Virus record (IMG/VR): IMGVR_UViG_3300008263_000022 | Span: 17,196-81,195 of that record | Length of the DNA: 64,000 nt | Strand: one strand, 5' to 3' | Source: a virus | Part shown: piece after piece, positions 1-7,614 of the stretch | Layout: the number at the start of each line of letters is the position of its first letter | How positions within the stretch are numbered: the stretch's first letter is position 1 | Made by a program: the position numbers and the translations under genes | The notes under the pieces: model-generated | Databases searched by the model: none | The model's input: the letters and a program-made list of their open reading frames with translations, nothing else | Told to the model about the DNA's origin: nothing

Positions 1-277
1 CTTTAAAAATACTCGACCATTTTTTTAGTTTTATTTTTTTGGCTTCCATGGCAGCCAACATATCATGTTCATTGATTACCTTTTGTTCAACCAATAAACC
101 AATCATACACAATAGTTGACCTAACTCCATAGTCAGGCATTCTTTGGTTGTTGCCGAATCTTCTGTGGGATAACACGATTCAAAACCGAATCGAAATATC
201 TTAGAGGTTGCTTGGATTACTTCTGCACATTCTTCTTGTAATATAATTAATGTTTCTTTTGTTTTATTTTCCATCAT
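1..277 (-). CDS. MazG-like nucleotide pyrophosphohydrolase, 3' end cut by window
   Basis: The 92 visible codons begin with a double ATG (277 or 274), overlapping the stop of the next gene upstream by about 11 bases, and run off the left edge. The segment LQEECAEVIQATSKIFRFG near residues 13-31 is the first helix of phage MazG-like all-alpha NTP pyrophosphohydrolases. Its E..E pair binds metal, and ELGQLLCMIGL is the second helix, where the usual acidic residue after ELG is Gln. Members of this family hydrolyse nucleoside triphosphates to monophosphates, fitting a phage that manages its nucleotide pool. The fold assignment is by motif only; the altered acidic position makes activity uncertain. 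Confidence 0.6.
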   Translation of the reverse strand, partial: MMENKTKETLIILQEECAEVIQATSKIFRFGFESCYPTEDSATTKECLTMELGQLLCMIGLLVEQKVINEHDMLAAMEAKKIKLKKWSSIFK

Positions 278-527
278 CTTCCACAAATTTAATCACAGGC
301 ATATATTCTTCTACTTTTTTAATTGCTGACTCTCTGGTCGGAGCAATTACTTTACAAGTATACATGCCATCTTTCATACTGATTGTGAATGGTACAACAC
401 CATTGATAAACCATTCTTCTTGCACATAACACTTAATGTTCCATTCTCTGGCATTAAGGCATCGTTTGATCATCTCATCGGCAATTTTCTTAGGATTAAA
501 ATCATCTTCAGCAATCATATTAGACAT
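264..527 (-). CDS. Hypothetical protein, 87 aa
   Basis: I do not recognise a family. It is a soluble protein rich in Lys, Glu and Ile with no signal peptide, membrane segment or cysteine motif; the mid part (WFINGVVPFTISMKDGMYTCKV) looks like beta strands. It overlaps the gene before it by 8 bases and the gene after it by about 11, so all three are probably translated from one transcript. The overlaps and even codon use support a real gene. Confidence 0.6.
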   Translation of the reverse strand: MSNMIAEDDFNPKKIADEMIKRCLNAREWNIKCYVQEEWFINGVVPFTISMKDGMYTCKVIAPTRESAIKKVEEYMPVIKFVEDDGK

Positions 528-732
528 CGTTCCATTTCTCCACTAAAAAGCTTGGCCCCTTCTTTTCTTCAGCCAAAACATAATCTTCTGCCATATCTTC
601 TGCTTTCTGATAATCGGCAGTAACTTCTTTTTTAATTATTTTTTCATTTAGATAATAAACAATAGTGTAATTATACTCAGACCTTTCTACAATGGCTTTC
701 TTATCACCATTCATAAATTTAGATAGTTCCAT
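520..732 (-). CDS. Hypothetical protein, 70 aa
   Basis: Unrecognised small acidic protein. It starts with ATG at 732, sharing one base with the stop of the upstream fragment, and overlaps the downstream gene by 8 bases. The pattern YTIVYYLNEKIIKKEVTADY followed by an Ala/Glu-rich helix suggests a small beta-alpha domain. There is no transmembrane segment. It belongs to the same compact minus-strand cluster as its neighbours. Confidence 0.6.
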   Translation of the reverse strand: MELSKFMNGDKKAIVERSEYNYTIVYYLNEKIIKKEVTADYQKAEDMAEDYVLAEEKKGPSFLVEKWNDV

Positions 733-1034
733 TATGCAATCATTCCTATAAATCGATTTAGTACAACACGGTTAGATAACCTGTTACCAGCATATTTACT
801 GAATGCTGACACCAGACCACGAGTAGTAGCATTTTCTTTTACATGAAATTCTACACCATCATCAGTATCTAGGCCTTCTGAACGGAGTAAATAATATTCA
901 TCAAAGCCAGCATTGGTAATAATTTTATATTTCTCTTTACGGAACTCGGCTTTTAATTTCATATGGTCACTAGCTCTAGGATAGAATGTGTGTGCAACAC
1001 GGCCAAACTCACGAGCAGACAATACATAGAATCC
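732..1034 (-). pseudogene. C-terminal part of the VWA/CobT-like protein, out of frame with its N-terminal part
   Basis: About 100 codons read GFYVLSAREFGRVAHTFYPR and onward to NRVVLNRFIGMIA. The only possible initiator near the beginning is a TTG at 1022, with no ribosome binding site. The frame is -1 relative to the large gene at 959-2752, whose last 20 or so codons are the out-of-phase reading of this one. A real protein would join VLVIRD of the large gene to GFYVL here. Proteins of this type normally have additional residues between the VWA core and this C-terminal region, so the junction at about 1028-1040 looks like a deletion of 3n+1 bases. Either the gene is broken or the sequence is missing bases. 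Confidence 0.65.
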
Positions 1035-2752
1035 CGAATCACTAAGACCTTTTCTTTACCATAACCGCCACCTAAATCTAAATCAGGATTATTATAACCA
1101 GATAGTTGTTTTTCTTTGCCATCGGTGTGTGTATGTGAGAACAAAACATTTCTTACTGGATTGCCTTCACCATCGGTTAGAAATACTGTATTGACAATTT
1201 GCAACTTGTAGTTCTTTTGAAACTCAGGTATAATCTTCATAGCAGCAATCACGGATTCATAGAGTGGTGTACCACCAAGATGAAACCAATCTGGACGGCA
1301 AGACCGTGGATTAACACAATGTACTAAAGCAGAAGAAGCGTAAGTGAATTCAGAAGCCGACATTTTGCTTGATAACAAGTTCATCAATTTAAAATTATGT
1401 AAGTCTAAATCACCCACTTTGAAATCGACACTATACTTGTCAGTATGTTCGGATGTAAAAGCATATACTTCGTAAGGAATATTTACCTTCTTACAGAACA
1501 TTACTAGATTGATTAATTGCTTGACCGTGTTCTCCATGTGGTCAGACATAGATCCAGACCAATCAAGGAACATAATAAGGCCATGAGATTTACCTTCAGG
1601 CAAAACTGTCATACGTTTAAAAATGTCTTCGGTAAATTTATACGCATAAACTTTGTTCATGTTTAATTCACCAGTTTTAGAAATCGATGCACGTTTTTGC
1701 TGGTCAGCATTTTTACGCAATTCAAATTCTTTGGCCAAATAACTAACAACTTTTTTGGCGTCATTACGAATTTTCATAAAAGCAGGTGTGTCGATACCAG
1801 AAATGTTGTATTTACCCAAATCATTTTTGTATTCTGTCCATAACTGTTTGTATGAAACAACTGCACGTTTTAAATCGATATCATTAATGTTACCATAGTA
1901 ATAATGTCTATTACTCGATTCAAATAATTTACTTTCGTTTTGACGATATGATTTATCAGTCAAAGAATCAACTTCTTGACCAGAATCTCCACCATCATGG
2001 CTAGTTCTTTCATCTTTGTATTCATCTTCAATTTCATCCATTGATTCATCGGCTTGAGAATTCGATTGTGAAAATTTCTCCATGGTGTCATCATCATAAT
2101 CATCAGAATCTTCGTAACCGTCAGATTCAAACTCACCATCAGGATCTTCTTCGAATTCAGATTCTTCAAATTCAGGATTTTGCAATTTGCGTTGTTCGGA
2201 TTCTTCTTTCAAATAATCCATAACGTCATACGCAAGCTTGATGACATCATCATATGATTCGGTATTTTCTATACGTTGAACTAACGATTTTTCAAAATCA
2301 GTAAAACAAATACCTTGTGCAGCTCCGCCTTTTGTATAGAGATTAACCCGGTCAATAAAATTCATATCATTGAGATCCGTGCCGTTTGTGCCAAAGAAAT
2401 CTTTTTCAATTAGTTCACGGTAGCCACGGACAAAAGAGGAACGAATGCCGGGATATTTGTTTTTGATTTTTCTTTCAATACGGGAATCTTCCAGCACATT
2501 CATAATACCCATTGGTATCTTTTCTTCGTGTGCTTTCATCATGCCGTCTAGGGGAGTGTATAGAGCATGGCCCACTTCGTGACCTAGAAAAAGGTCATAG
2601 AGATAACCTGAGATGTTTTTATCGAGAACGGGAACGGTCAATACACGGTTCTTCACATCAAATGCGGCCGTGTTGGTATTGCGCTGTTCGATTGTCAGAT
2701 TCTCATTTGCCATTAGTTTGGCAAGTAACGATTTAGATTGAATTAGTTCCAT
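959..2752 (-). CDS. CobT-like von Willebrand factor A domain protein, frameshifted near its C-terminus
   Basis: The 597-codon frame starts at ATG 2752 behind a GGAG ribosome binding site. The N-terminal third carries a GHEVGHALYTP segment typical of a metallopeptidase-like region. A long acidic stretch (about residues 195-245, mostly Asp, Glu and Ser) follows. The second half is a VWA domain with the MIDAS motif DWSGSMSDH and a later TDGEGNPVRN loop. This is the architecture of phage CobT/VWA proteins; the substrate is unknown, and the fold resembles cobalt-chelatase subunits and metal-dependent adhesion domains. The final residues after VLVIRDS are not family-like, because the true C-terminus continues in the -1 frame at 732-1034. 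Confidence 0.75.
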   Translation of the reverse strand: MELIQSKSLLAKLMANENLTIEQRNTNTAAFDVKNRVLTVPVLDKNISGYLYDLFLGHEVGHALYTPLDGMMKAHEEKIPMGIMNVLEDSRIERKIKNKYPGIRSSFVRGYRELIEKDFFGTNGTDLNDMNFIDRVNLYTKGGAAQGICFTDFEKSLVQRIENTESYDDVIKLAYDVMDYLKEESEQRKLQNPEFEESEFEEDPDGEFESDGYEDSDDYDDDTMEKFSQSNSQADESMDEIEDEYKDERTSHDGGDSGQEVDSLTDKSYRQNESKLFESSNRHYYYGNINDIDLKRAVVSYKQLWTEYKNDLGKYNISGIDTPAFMKIRNDAKKVVSYLAKEFELRKNADQQKRASISKTGELNMNKVYAYKFTEDIFKRMTVLPEGKSHGLIMFLDWSGSMSDHMENTVKQLINLVMFCKKVNIPYEVYAFTSEHTDKYSVDFKVGDLDLHNFKLMNLLSSKMSASEFTYASSALVHCVNPRSCRPDWFHLGGTPLYESVIAAMKIIPEFQKNYKLQIVNTVFLTDGEGNPVRNVLFSHTHTDGKEKQLSGYNNPDLDLGGGYGKEKVLVIRDSMYCLLVSLAVLHTHSILELVTI

Positions 2753-2775
2753 AGATTCTCCGAGTTAATAATAGT

Positions 2776-2804
2776 ATTATCTCATAAAAATCATCTACCG
2801 TCAA
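2776..2804 (-). promoter_or_regulatory. Sigma70-type promoter for the VWA gene
   Basis: On the minus strand, -35 TTGACG (2799-2804) and -10 GATAAT (2776-2781) are separated by exactly 17 bases, 24 bases upstream of the start codon at 2752. Host RNA polymerase should recognise it, so the cluster from 2752 to the left edge is probably early. Confidence 0.7.
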
Positions 2805-2828
2805 GCGGTAACTTTCAGGCTGTTGTTT

Positions 2829-2918
2829 TTATACAACGCTCTGATCTGATAAGGCTTTTAGGTAGAGTTTTCCTTCTCTATATTCCATTTCAATCGCTTG
2901 GCCTTCTTTCCAATGCAA
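2829..2918 (-). CDS. Possible 29-aa ORF or gene remnant
   Basis: In the 180-base gap before the VWA promoter, one frame reads HWKEGQAIEMEYREGKLYLK and onward, which has protein-like composition. It would have to start with TTG at 2918 or an internal ATG, and no convincing ribosome binding site is visible. It could be a very small gene or the tail of a longer one that has lost its beginning. The rest of this gap holds only the promoter. Confidence 0.25.
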   Translation of the reverse strand: MHWKEGQAIEMEYREGKLYLKALSDQSVV

Positions 2919-2933
2919 ATATGCTCAGGATTG

Positions 2934-3122
2934 CTATTCATATCTTTTTCCTTCGTTTTTATCGAAAATTCGCTGTTCGATTGCTGTTGCAAGCTCTTCG
3001 GCAAGAGCAGGATTGAACTTTACCAGAAAATGAGCAACATCATCAGCTGGTATATGACGCAAATTGTGCATAATTTCGTCAATTCCTCTATATATTTGTG
3101 TTTCTTCCCATTGTTGTAACAT
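2934..3122 (-). CDS. Hypothetical protein, 62 aa
   Basis: Unrecognised. The start at 3122 is chosen because GAGGTAAGT lies directly upstream of the ATG; an in-frame upstream Met has no ribosome binding site and would overlap the preceding gene. The protein is mostly helical (IPADDVAHFLVKFNPALAEELATAIEQRIF), without membrane segments. It sits in a run of very small genes downstream of the promoter at 3674-3702. Confidence 0.6.
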   Translation of the reverse strand: MLQQWEETQIYRGIDEIMHNLRHIPADDVAHFLVKFNPALAEELATAIEQRIFDKNEGKRYE

Positions 3123-3129
3123 ACTTACC

Positions 3130-3297
3130 TCACATTTTATAAAAAGTTTCATTAGGAACAATATTTTTGCCTTCTCTTTTCGCTTTTCCGAGCGAATGAA
3201 GCAATTTTAACTCAATTTCAAGCTCATTGGCAGACAAATTTTGCAAGTATTCCTCATAATCGTCCCAATCTTCATCACTCCAACCTTTTGGACTCAT
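3130..3297 (-). CDS. Hypothetical protein, 55 aa
   Basis: A complete small frame starts with ATG 3297 and ends with TGA at 3130, just before the ribosome binding site of the next gene. It begins MSPKGWSDEDWDDYEEYLQN and continues into an amphipathic helix. It is acidic at the N-terminus and basic at the C-terminus, with no membrane segment. No family is recognised. Gene spacing and coding character support it. Confidence 0.55.
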   Translation of the reverse strand: MSPKGWSDEDWDDYEEYLQNLSANELEIELKLLHSLGKAKREGKNIVPNETFYKM

Positions 3298-3303
3298 TTT
3301 TGA

Positions 3304-3648
3304 CTATCTCCGCATGCTGGAAATTTCTTTTGCTTCAGTATCCGTAAAAACCGGTACAGCATTTGATTTGTGCATTGTAGCAATACCTTTCATTTTGTTG
3401 CCGGTGTACGAATTTGGAACAGGTTTTGTCAAAGCGATAAAACCAGTATCTACGGACGCAAAGTGGGGAGTTTCACGGCCTGCAGGAATCTTGTAAGATG
3501 GAAAACTGTTGAAAATCTTCGTGGATTTATTTTTACTGAAATTGGTAGATATAGAATTGATAGAAGCTAACCACTCTTGATTCTGAGTTTGCTTCGCCTT
3601 TGAAACTTTCCGTTTTTTAGATTTTGGAATATATCCGTAAATAATCAT
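3304..3648 (-). CDS. Conserved T4-like phage protein, 114 aa, function unknown
   Basis: The start at 3648 follows CTGGAGAATTGTT and lies about 25 bases downstream of a consensus promoter -10; a longer reading would run across the promoter. The C-terminal half (KIPAGRETPHFASVDTGFIA, then YTGNKMKGIATMHKSNAVPV) is of a type I associate with many aquatic T4-like phages. The N-terminus is basic (PKSKKRKVSKAKQ), suggesting nucleic-acid contact. There is no catalytic motif. Function is unknown. Confidence 0.7.
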   Translation of the reverse strand: MIIYGYIPKSKKRKVSKAKQTQNQEWLASINSISTNFSKNKSTKIFNSFPSYKIPAGRETPHFASVDTGFIALTKPVPNSYTGNKMKGIATMHKSNAVPVFTDTEAKEISSMRR

Positions 3649-3673
3649 AACAATTCTCCAGTGTAGAAGAACC

Positions 3674-3702
3674 ATTATACTATAGGAATAGGGGAATGTC
3701 AA
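3674..3702 (-). promoter_or_regulatory. Consensus sigma70 promoter (TTGACA-17-TATAAT)
   Basis: On the minus strand, TTGACA at 3697-3702 and TATAAT at 3674-3679 are both perfect, with a 17-base spacer. It serves the small-gene run starting at 3648. This is one of the strongest promoters in the window and is expected to be early. Confidence 0.85.
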
Positions 3703-3775
3703 TAGATGTGTTGTGTCGGAACAACATTAATACCAATACCTTTTATTTGAAACGGCAGCATACTTACTTATACTG

Positions 3776-3802
3776 AAAAAAACAAAAAATAGTGGTATTT
3801 TT
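3776..3802 (-). terminator. AT-rich hairpin plus U-tract after the 60-aa gene
   Basis: Reading the minus strand, a 7-bp stem AAAAATA/TATTTTT with a CCAC loop is followed by TTTGTTTTTTT. It overlaps the stop of the gene at 3801-3983 and precedes the promoter at 3674-3702, a sensible place for an intrinsic terminator, although the stem is all A/T and weak. Confidence 0.45.
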
Positions 3803-3983
3803 AAGAATTCTTACTATGTGAAATTTCAAGTTCTTCGAATTCTTCAACTTGCCAATTTTTTAATTGTTTTTTTACTTCTGGATGTTCGCCTCTACGTTTT
3901 TTATTGTGTAATACTGTTTTGGCGTAAATGTAGTCATCGTTATAATCTTTATTTTTACGAAACTTACCTACAAACTTTGTCAC
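3801..3983 (-). CDS. Small basic phage protein, 60 aa
   Basis: It begins MTKFVGKFRKNKDYNDDYIYAK, is strongly charged and soluble, and lacks cysteine motifs. Similar short FRKNKDYNDDY proteins are, to my knowledge, common in T4-like aquatic phages with no known function. It follows the nucleotidyltransferase gene by nine bases and is followed by a terminator-like hairpin, so it probably closes the transcription unit that starts near 5664. Confidence 0.6.
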   Translation of the reverse strand: MTKFVGKFRKNKDYNDDYIYAKTVLHNKKRRGEHPEVKKQLKNWQVEEFEELEISHSKNS

Positions 3984-3992
3984 TTGGTTCTC

Positions 3993-4364
3993 CTATTTCA
4001 TGGTTTCAAAATTGATGCCTTTTATCTTAGTTTCAGGCATATTGAACATATCATCCTCCGAAATATAGGTTATATTTGCATCAGGATAACAAGCTTTTAT
4101 TATTTTGAGTAATTGGCAGACCGTGCCATCCGAATCATTGAATGAAAACACCTCATCAACTATTTTTAAACCTTTTATGATATTCCTACGAGATTCATAA
4201 TTCTGAACAAAACCACCGTCACACCAAGCAAGATACCAATCAGAGTGTACGCCGACAGCTAACCAATCACCTTTTCTTCTACACTTCTGTAAGAAACTTA
4301 ATTCGTGATTGCTTAATGGATCGAATTTTCCTGATACTACGACTATTCTATCTTGCGGATGCAT
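3993..4364 (-). CDS. Cytidylyltransferase-fold protein with degenerate HxGH motif
   Basis: The protein (123 aa) starts RIVVVSGKFDPLSNHELSFL, matching the beginning of RfaE/TagD-type nucleotidyltransferases, which transfer NMP to phosphosugars. The HxGH catalytic signature reads SNHE (residues 18-21), so both histidines are lost. The rest keeps the family layout, with GVHSDWYL and an ESRRNIIKGL helix. The intact paralog at 56769-57557 has HSGH at the same place. It shares its start with the stop of the gene before it. It is probably catalytically dead or altered; a regulatory or structural role is inference only. Confidence 0.65.
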   Translation of the reverse strand: MHPQDRIVVVSGKFDPLSNHELSFLQKCRRKGDWLAVGVHSDWYLAWCDGGFVQNYESRRNIIKGLKIVDEVFSFNDSDGTVCQLLKIIKACYPDANITYISEDDMFNMPETKIKGINFETMK

Positions 4365-4786
4365 TACGGTAAAAGTTGTGGAAAAGCCTCTTTAACAAAC
4401 TTATAGTTTAAACCTTTAACACCTAAATCTTTACTTAATATACCAATAACAACTTCTGCTTCACGAGGTTCAAGAGATTCAATTAATTGTAATAGTAACT
4501 GTTTTCTTTTTTCGTCAGATAATTTTTCTGCTGTGGCATCACCTTTTTTGAACAAATACAATTTTCTAATTTCTGTGGATAACTGACACCTAGAAATTCC
4601 AGGCAAAGTGTCAGGAATTTTATATTCGTTTGGCATTTCATTTATTAGCCATTCATAATCGGGGTGAAAAGCCAACTCAAGTACCTGTATTAGTGTTCTC
4701 GATAAATTCTTCTCAATGACTGCTAATTTTTCTTTTTTTGATGAAGCCATTTCAAACTCATCAAATATCTCATATATGTTTTTCAT
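4364..4786 (-). CDS. Conserved T4-like phage protein (DUF6433-like), 140 aa
   Basis: It reads MKNIYEIFDEFEMASSKKEK, has a middle IPDTLPGISRCQLSTEIRKL, and ends REAEVVIGILSKDLGVKGLN plus a short tail. I associate this pattern with a DUF6433-type family found beside RNase H in T4-like phages; the DUF number is from memory. It is predicted all-alpha and soluble. Its start and stop touch the neighbouring genes by one base each, so translation is coupled to RNase H. Function is unknown, perhaps linked to replication. Confidence 0.65.
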   Translation of the reverse strand: MKNIYEIFDEFEMASSKKEKLAVIEKNLSRTLIQVLELAFHPDYEWLINEMPNEYKIPDTLPGISRCQLSTEIRKLYLFKKGDATAEKLSDEKRKQLLLQLIESLEPREAEVVIGILSKDLGVKGLNYKFVKEAFPQLLP

Positions 4787-5631
4787 TAGAATTCCTCTAT
4801 CACATCCATTAAATTTTTAAGTTTATGTTCCATAAAATAATTCAGTAACTTACCTTTAGCCGGTTTTGTTTCTTCATAATTATTTATAATTTTTCTTTTG
4901 ATATCACCTGGAATGTTTCTAAGGTCGATCAAGGTTTGATTCCTTGAAAACCCAACCTTGGCCGCATCATCTTGCCAATCACCATAATCTTCGGTCATAT
5001 ATTTCTCAATAACCTTTTGTGTGATAGGTTTTTGCCTCAGGTCACGAACAAAACAATCTGATGGTGAAAACACATTTGGTATACCATCACCTTTATCTCC
5101 ACGAATAATCTTTTCCTTTAACTCTAGAAGTGGATTATGTGATTTTATATATTTCTTTTGTGATGGATTGTATTGTTTGACATTATTACCATACATCTGT
5201 AATTGTAAGAAATCTCCGTCACTCGATAGAATCAAAATCTTTTGGCTTGGAGCATAGATTGGAACCAAGGTACCAATGATATCATCAGCTTCAGCACCCT
5301 CAACATCAATTACTTTATATGGAAAGTTTTCTTTGAGTTCCTGTTTTAACTTAGCAAGAATATCAAAAATAAGATGCCAATCTAAATCAGATTTTTCTCT
5401 GGTCTTTTTTCTACCAGCTTTATAAAATGGAAAAAAATCTTTACGCCAATATTTACGATTATCACAACAAAGTACAATCTCACCATACTCATTTTTAAAA
5501 TTCTTCACATGAGTGCGTATGATGTTTAATACCATATGGCGTATTAAACTTTCTTCCAATTTGCCTTTCTGATTAGCAATTTGTGCCATTAGACCAGCAA
5601 GTAACACTTGATTCAAATCAACTAAGACCAT
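4786..5631 (-). CDS. rnh: RNase H / 5'-3' exonuclease (T4 Rnh type)
   Basis: This 281-aa FEN1-family nuclease removes RNA primers from Okazaki fragments during phage replication. Metal-binding acids appear in order: D5 in MVLVDLN, the CCDNRKYWRK region, EGAEADD (111-117), SSDGDF (136-141) and GDKGDG (178-183). T4 Rnh has about 305 residues, so length fits. The start codon lies 33 bases downstream of the promoter -10 at 5664-5669. It is followed without a gap by the 140-aa gene and the nucleotidyltransferase-like gene. Confidence 0.9.
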   Translation of the reverse strand: MVLVDLNQVLLAGLMAQIANQKGKLEESLIRHMVLNIIRTHVKNFKNEYGEIVLCCDNRKYWRKDFFPFYKAGRKKTREKSDLDWHLIFDILAKLKQELKENFPYKVIDVEGAEADDIIGTLVPIYAPSQKILILSSDGDFLQLQMYGNNVKQYNPSQKKYIKSHNPLLELKEKIIRGDKGDGIPNVFSPSDCFVRDLRQKPITQKVIEKYMTEDYGDWQDDAAKVGFSRNQTLIDLRNIPGDIKRKIINNYEETKPAKGKLLNYFMEHKLKNLMDVIEEF

Positions 5632-5663
5632 AATAAACTTTCAATAGTTTCCAATAAGATTCT

Positions 5664-5692
5664 ATTGTATCATGCTTTTTGTATTTTGTCAA
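5664..5692 (-). promoter_or_regulatory. Sigma70 promoter for the rnh unit
   Basis: On the minus strand, TTGACA (5687-5692) and TACAAT (5664-5669) are 17 bases apart. A second GTTGACAA lies just upstream, at about 5699-5706. The promoter overlaps the end of the 114-aa gene. Confidence 0.75.
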
Positions 5693-6014
5693 CTATTTTG
5701 TCAACAATTTTTTGTGATGTGGTGGTCTTTTTGGCAATTATACCAAGCCAGCCTGATGGTATGAGTCCTGAAATGTATTCTAATGGATCTGGTAATATGG
5801 CATCGAAATGATCAAAGTCAATATACTTATCTTCTAATTCATCATTACGAAATAGTATAATATGATATGCATCACCCATAGCGCTACCATCAATCTTTTC
5901 TCCAGGATTGGCATAATCCTGTCCTTGGATTTGTATTGAATTTTCTTTATCACCATCTAAGAATGTTAAGAAATCAAACTTATCATTCTTTAGTGGTCTG
6001 AGAAAGTCTAGCAT
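5670..6014 (-). CDS. Hypothetical protein, 114 aa
   Basis: Unrecognised. It begins MLDFLRPLKNDKFDFLTFLD and contains a GSAMGDAYHIILF segment and SGLIPSGWLGIIAKK. It is acidic and soluble. Its start overlaps the end of the GIY-YIG gene by 32 bases, larger than usual for this genome, so a start further in is possible. The C-terminal codons double as the -35 region of the rnh promoter. Confidence 0.55.
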   Translation of the reverse strand: MLDFLRPLKNDKFDFLTFLDGDKENSIQIQGQDYANPGEKIDGSAMGDAYHIILFRNDELEDKYIDFDHFDAILPDPLEYISGLIPSGWLGIIAKKTTTSQKIVDKIVDKIQKA

Positions 6015-6420
6015 TATATTCCTTTATGTGTGATCTTCTAACTCTTACCATTATCCATGTGTTATAGTAATCTTCCGATTCCATTACACCACGAACAAAC
6101 TGTTCTTTTGCTTCGAGATAACCACATTCACCTTTAGATTTACATAAATGTAGGATTTCACGTACAAATTTTTCATGTCCTAATTGTAACACATCTTTCT
6201 GTAGGTTGTCACTACTTCCATAGTAAGTTTGCCAGTTTGAGAAAACCTTTGTTTTTTTCTTTCTCCCATTGACTTGTTTGGTTTTGGTAGAATAAAAGAA
6301 TTTCTTACCTATGTATTTTTTACCATTCGTCAGATTAGTTATCTGATACACGAACCCGTAATTATTACCAATCAAATCTTCCGTAAAATCTTTACCATCA
6401 TATTGCCAGTTTAGTCCCAT
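5983..6420 (-). CDS. GIY-YIG-type nuclease, putative
   Basis: The 145-aa protein has the GIY-like strand GFVYQITNL and the YIG-like strand KKYIGKK separated by about ten residues. These are followed by an Arg (FVREIL) and a Glu in EAKEQFV, the layout of the GIY-YIG catalytic core. It could be a small free-standing homing endonuclease or a nuclease for phage or host DNA; there is no obvious DNA-binding extension. It starts at 6420, overlapping the zinc-ribbon gene by 10 bases. The fold is assigned by motif order; the biological target is unknown. Confidence 0.6.
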   Translation of the reverse strand: MGLNWQYDGKDFTEDLIGNNYGFVYQITNLTNGKKYIGKKFFYSTKTKQVNGRKKKTKVFSNWQTYYGSSDNLQKDVLQLGHEKFVREILHLCKSKGECGYLEAKEQFVRGVMESEDYYNTWIMVRVRRSHIKEYNARLSQTTKE

Positions 6421-6599
6421 TCCTTAGTATCCAAATCATTGTCATCATCCTCTATATAGTCCTCGGATAATTCTTCGATTTGTTCACCGCAAAATGGGCA
6501 ATACTCTGGCAGTTCTTGTGAAACCATTTCTTCCATATATGATACACTATAAGTTGATTCACAATTCAGGCAGTCGCCTGATAATGATTTGTTTGTCAT
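6411..6599 (-). CDS. Small zinc-ribbon protein, 62 aa
   Basis: Two CxxC knuckles, CLNC near residues 10-13 and CPFC near 34-37, predict a zinc ribbon. The tail is almost all acidic (EDYIEDDDNDLDTKEWD). Such proteins often bind nucleic acid or RNA polymerase, but nothing here identifies a partner. It lies directly downstream of nrdB and is probably co-transcribed with it. Confidence 0.65.
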   Translation of the reverse strand: MTNKSLSGDCLNCESTYSVSYMEEMVSQELPEYCPFCGEQIEELSEDYIEDDDNDLDTKEWD

Positions 6600-6608
6600 T
6601 TGATTTCC

Positions 6609-7595
6609 TTAATGAGCCCACACATCACCCCAATTTCCTGATAAAGCTCCTTTTGCGTAATCAGTAGCACGATTCTCAAAGAAATTAGTATGTGTTGGTG
6701 CGTTAATCATTTCTTCCACCCACGGTAGAGGATTCTTTTTCACTTTAAACACACCTTTGAGTCCTAAAGAAATTAGGCGGCGGTCTGCAATATAACGAAT
6801 ATACTTCTTAACATCTTCTGAAGATAAACCTTCCATTTCATTTACACCAAATGCAAGGTCAATAAACTTATCTTCTAGTTGAACCATTCTTTCTGCAATC
6901 GTGTATATTTTTCCTTTGAGATCATCATTCCAAATCTCACGATTTTCTTCTATGTATGTTCTAAACAATTTAACCATAGACTCTGCGTGTTGAGTTTCAT
7001 CAACAATCGACCATGTGATAATCTGACCCATACCTTTCATTTTACCTTGGCGAGCAAAATTCAATAACATAATGAATGAACTGAATAGTTGCATACCCTC
7101 GGTAAAGGCTGAGAACACGGCAATATGTGTTGCGGTATTCTCTCTAGTGGTATTCTTACTGGAGATATCCATAACATAGTCATGTTTCTCTCTCATTGCT
7201 TCATACTCTAGGAACTCATTGTAAGTGGTTTCAGGTAGACCTAATGTTTCGATAAGATGTGAGTAGGCGGCAATATGTAATGATTCTCGGGCAGCGAATC
7301 CTGTGAGCATCATGCGAATCTCTGGTTGTGGAAAGTATGGCAGATAGTTCTTAACATAACCACCAGCCACATCAATATCACCTTGTGTAAAGAAACGGAA
7401 GATTTGTGTTAGGAATGTTTTTTCTTCTTTAGTTAATTTTTTCTTCCAATCTTTTACATCCTCTGACATAGGAACTTCGGTGTGCAACCAATGAGATTGC
7501 TCATGTTTCAACCAAGCTTCATATGCCCAAGGATAATTAAAAGGTTTGAAATAGTTGCGCTCTTCCGAAAGATTTGATTCTATTTTTTTTATCAT
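6609..7595 (-). CDS. nrdB: Ribonucleotide reductase class I beta subunit NrdB
   Basis: The 328-aa di-iron protein generates the tyrosyl radical used by NrdA to reduce ribonucleotides. Ligands are visible: Asp in QGDIDVAGG (about 73), the ExxHxxxY set ESLHIAAY (E104, H107, radical Y111), the Glu in FTEGMQLF and ExxH in DETQHAES. All expected iron ligands and the radical Tyr are present, so it should be active. It follows nrdA by about 20 bases, giving the operon thyX-nrdA-nrdB. Confidence 0.95.
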   Translation of the reverse strand: MIKKIESNLSEERNYFKPFNYPWAYEAWLKHEQSHWLHTEVPMSEDVKDWKKKLTKEEKTFLTQIFRFFTQGDIDVAGGYVKNYLPYFPQPEIRMMLTGFAARESLHIAAYSHLIETLGLPETTYNEFLEYEAMREKHDYVMDISSKNTTRENTATHIAVFSAFTEGMQLFSSFIMLLNFARQGKMKGMGQIITWSIVDETQHAESMVKLFRTYIEENREIWNDDLKGKIYTIAERMVQLEDKFIDLAFGVNEMEGLSSEDVKKYIRYIADRRLISLGLKGVFKVKKNPLPWVEEMINAPTHTNFFENRATDYAKGALSGNWGDVWAH

Positions 7596-7614
7596 TATTG
7601 TTTTCCTTTAAAAA

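Noticed and set aside
1020-1060. Programmed -1 frameshift in the VWA gene
   Set aside because: No X-XXY-YYZ slippery heptamer is seen at the overlap, and family residues would still be missing, so it is not a simple recoding site.
4875-4890. TATAAATA inside rnh
   Set aside because: It lies in AT-rich coding DNA with no start codon at a suitable distance.
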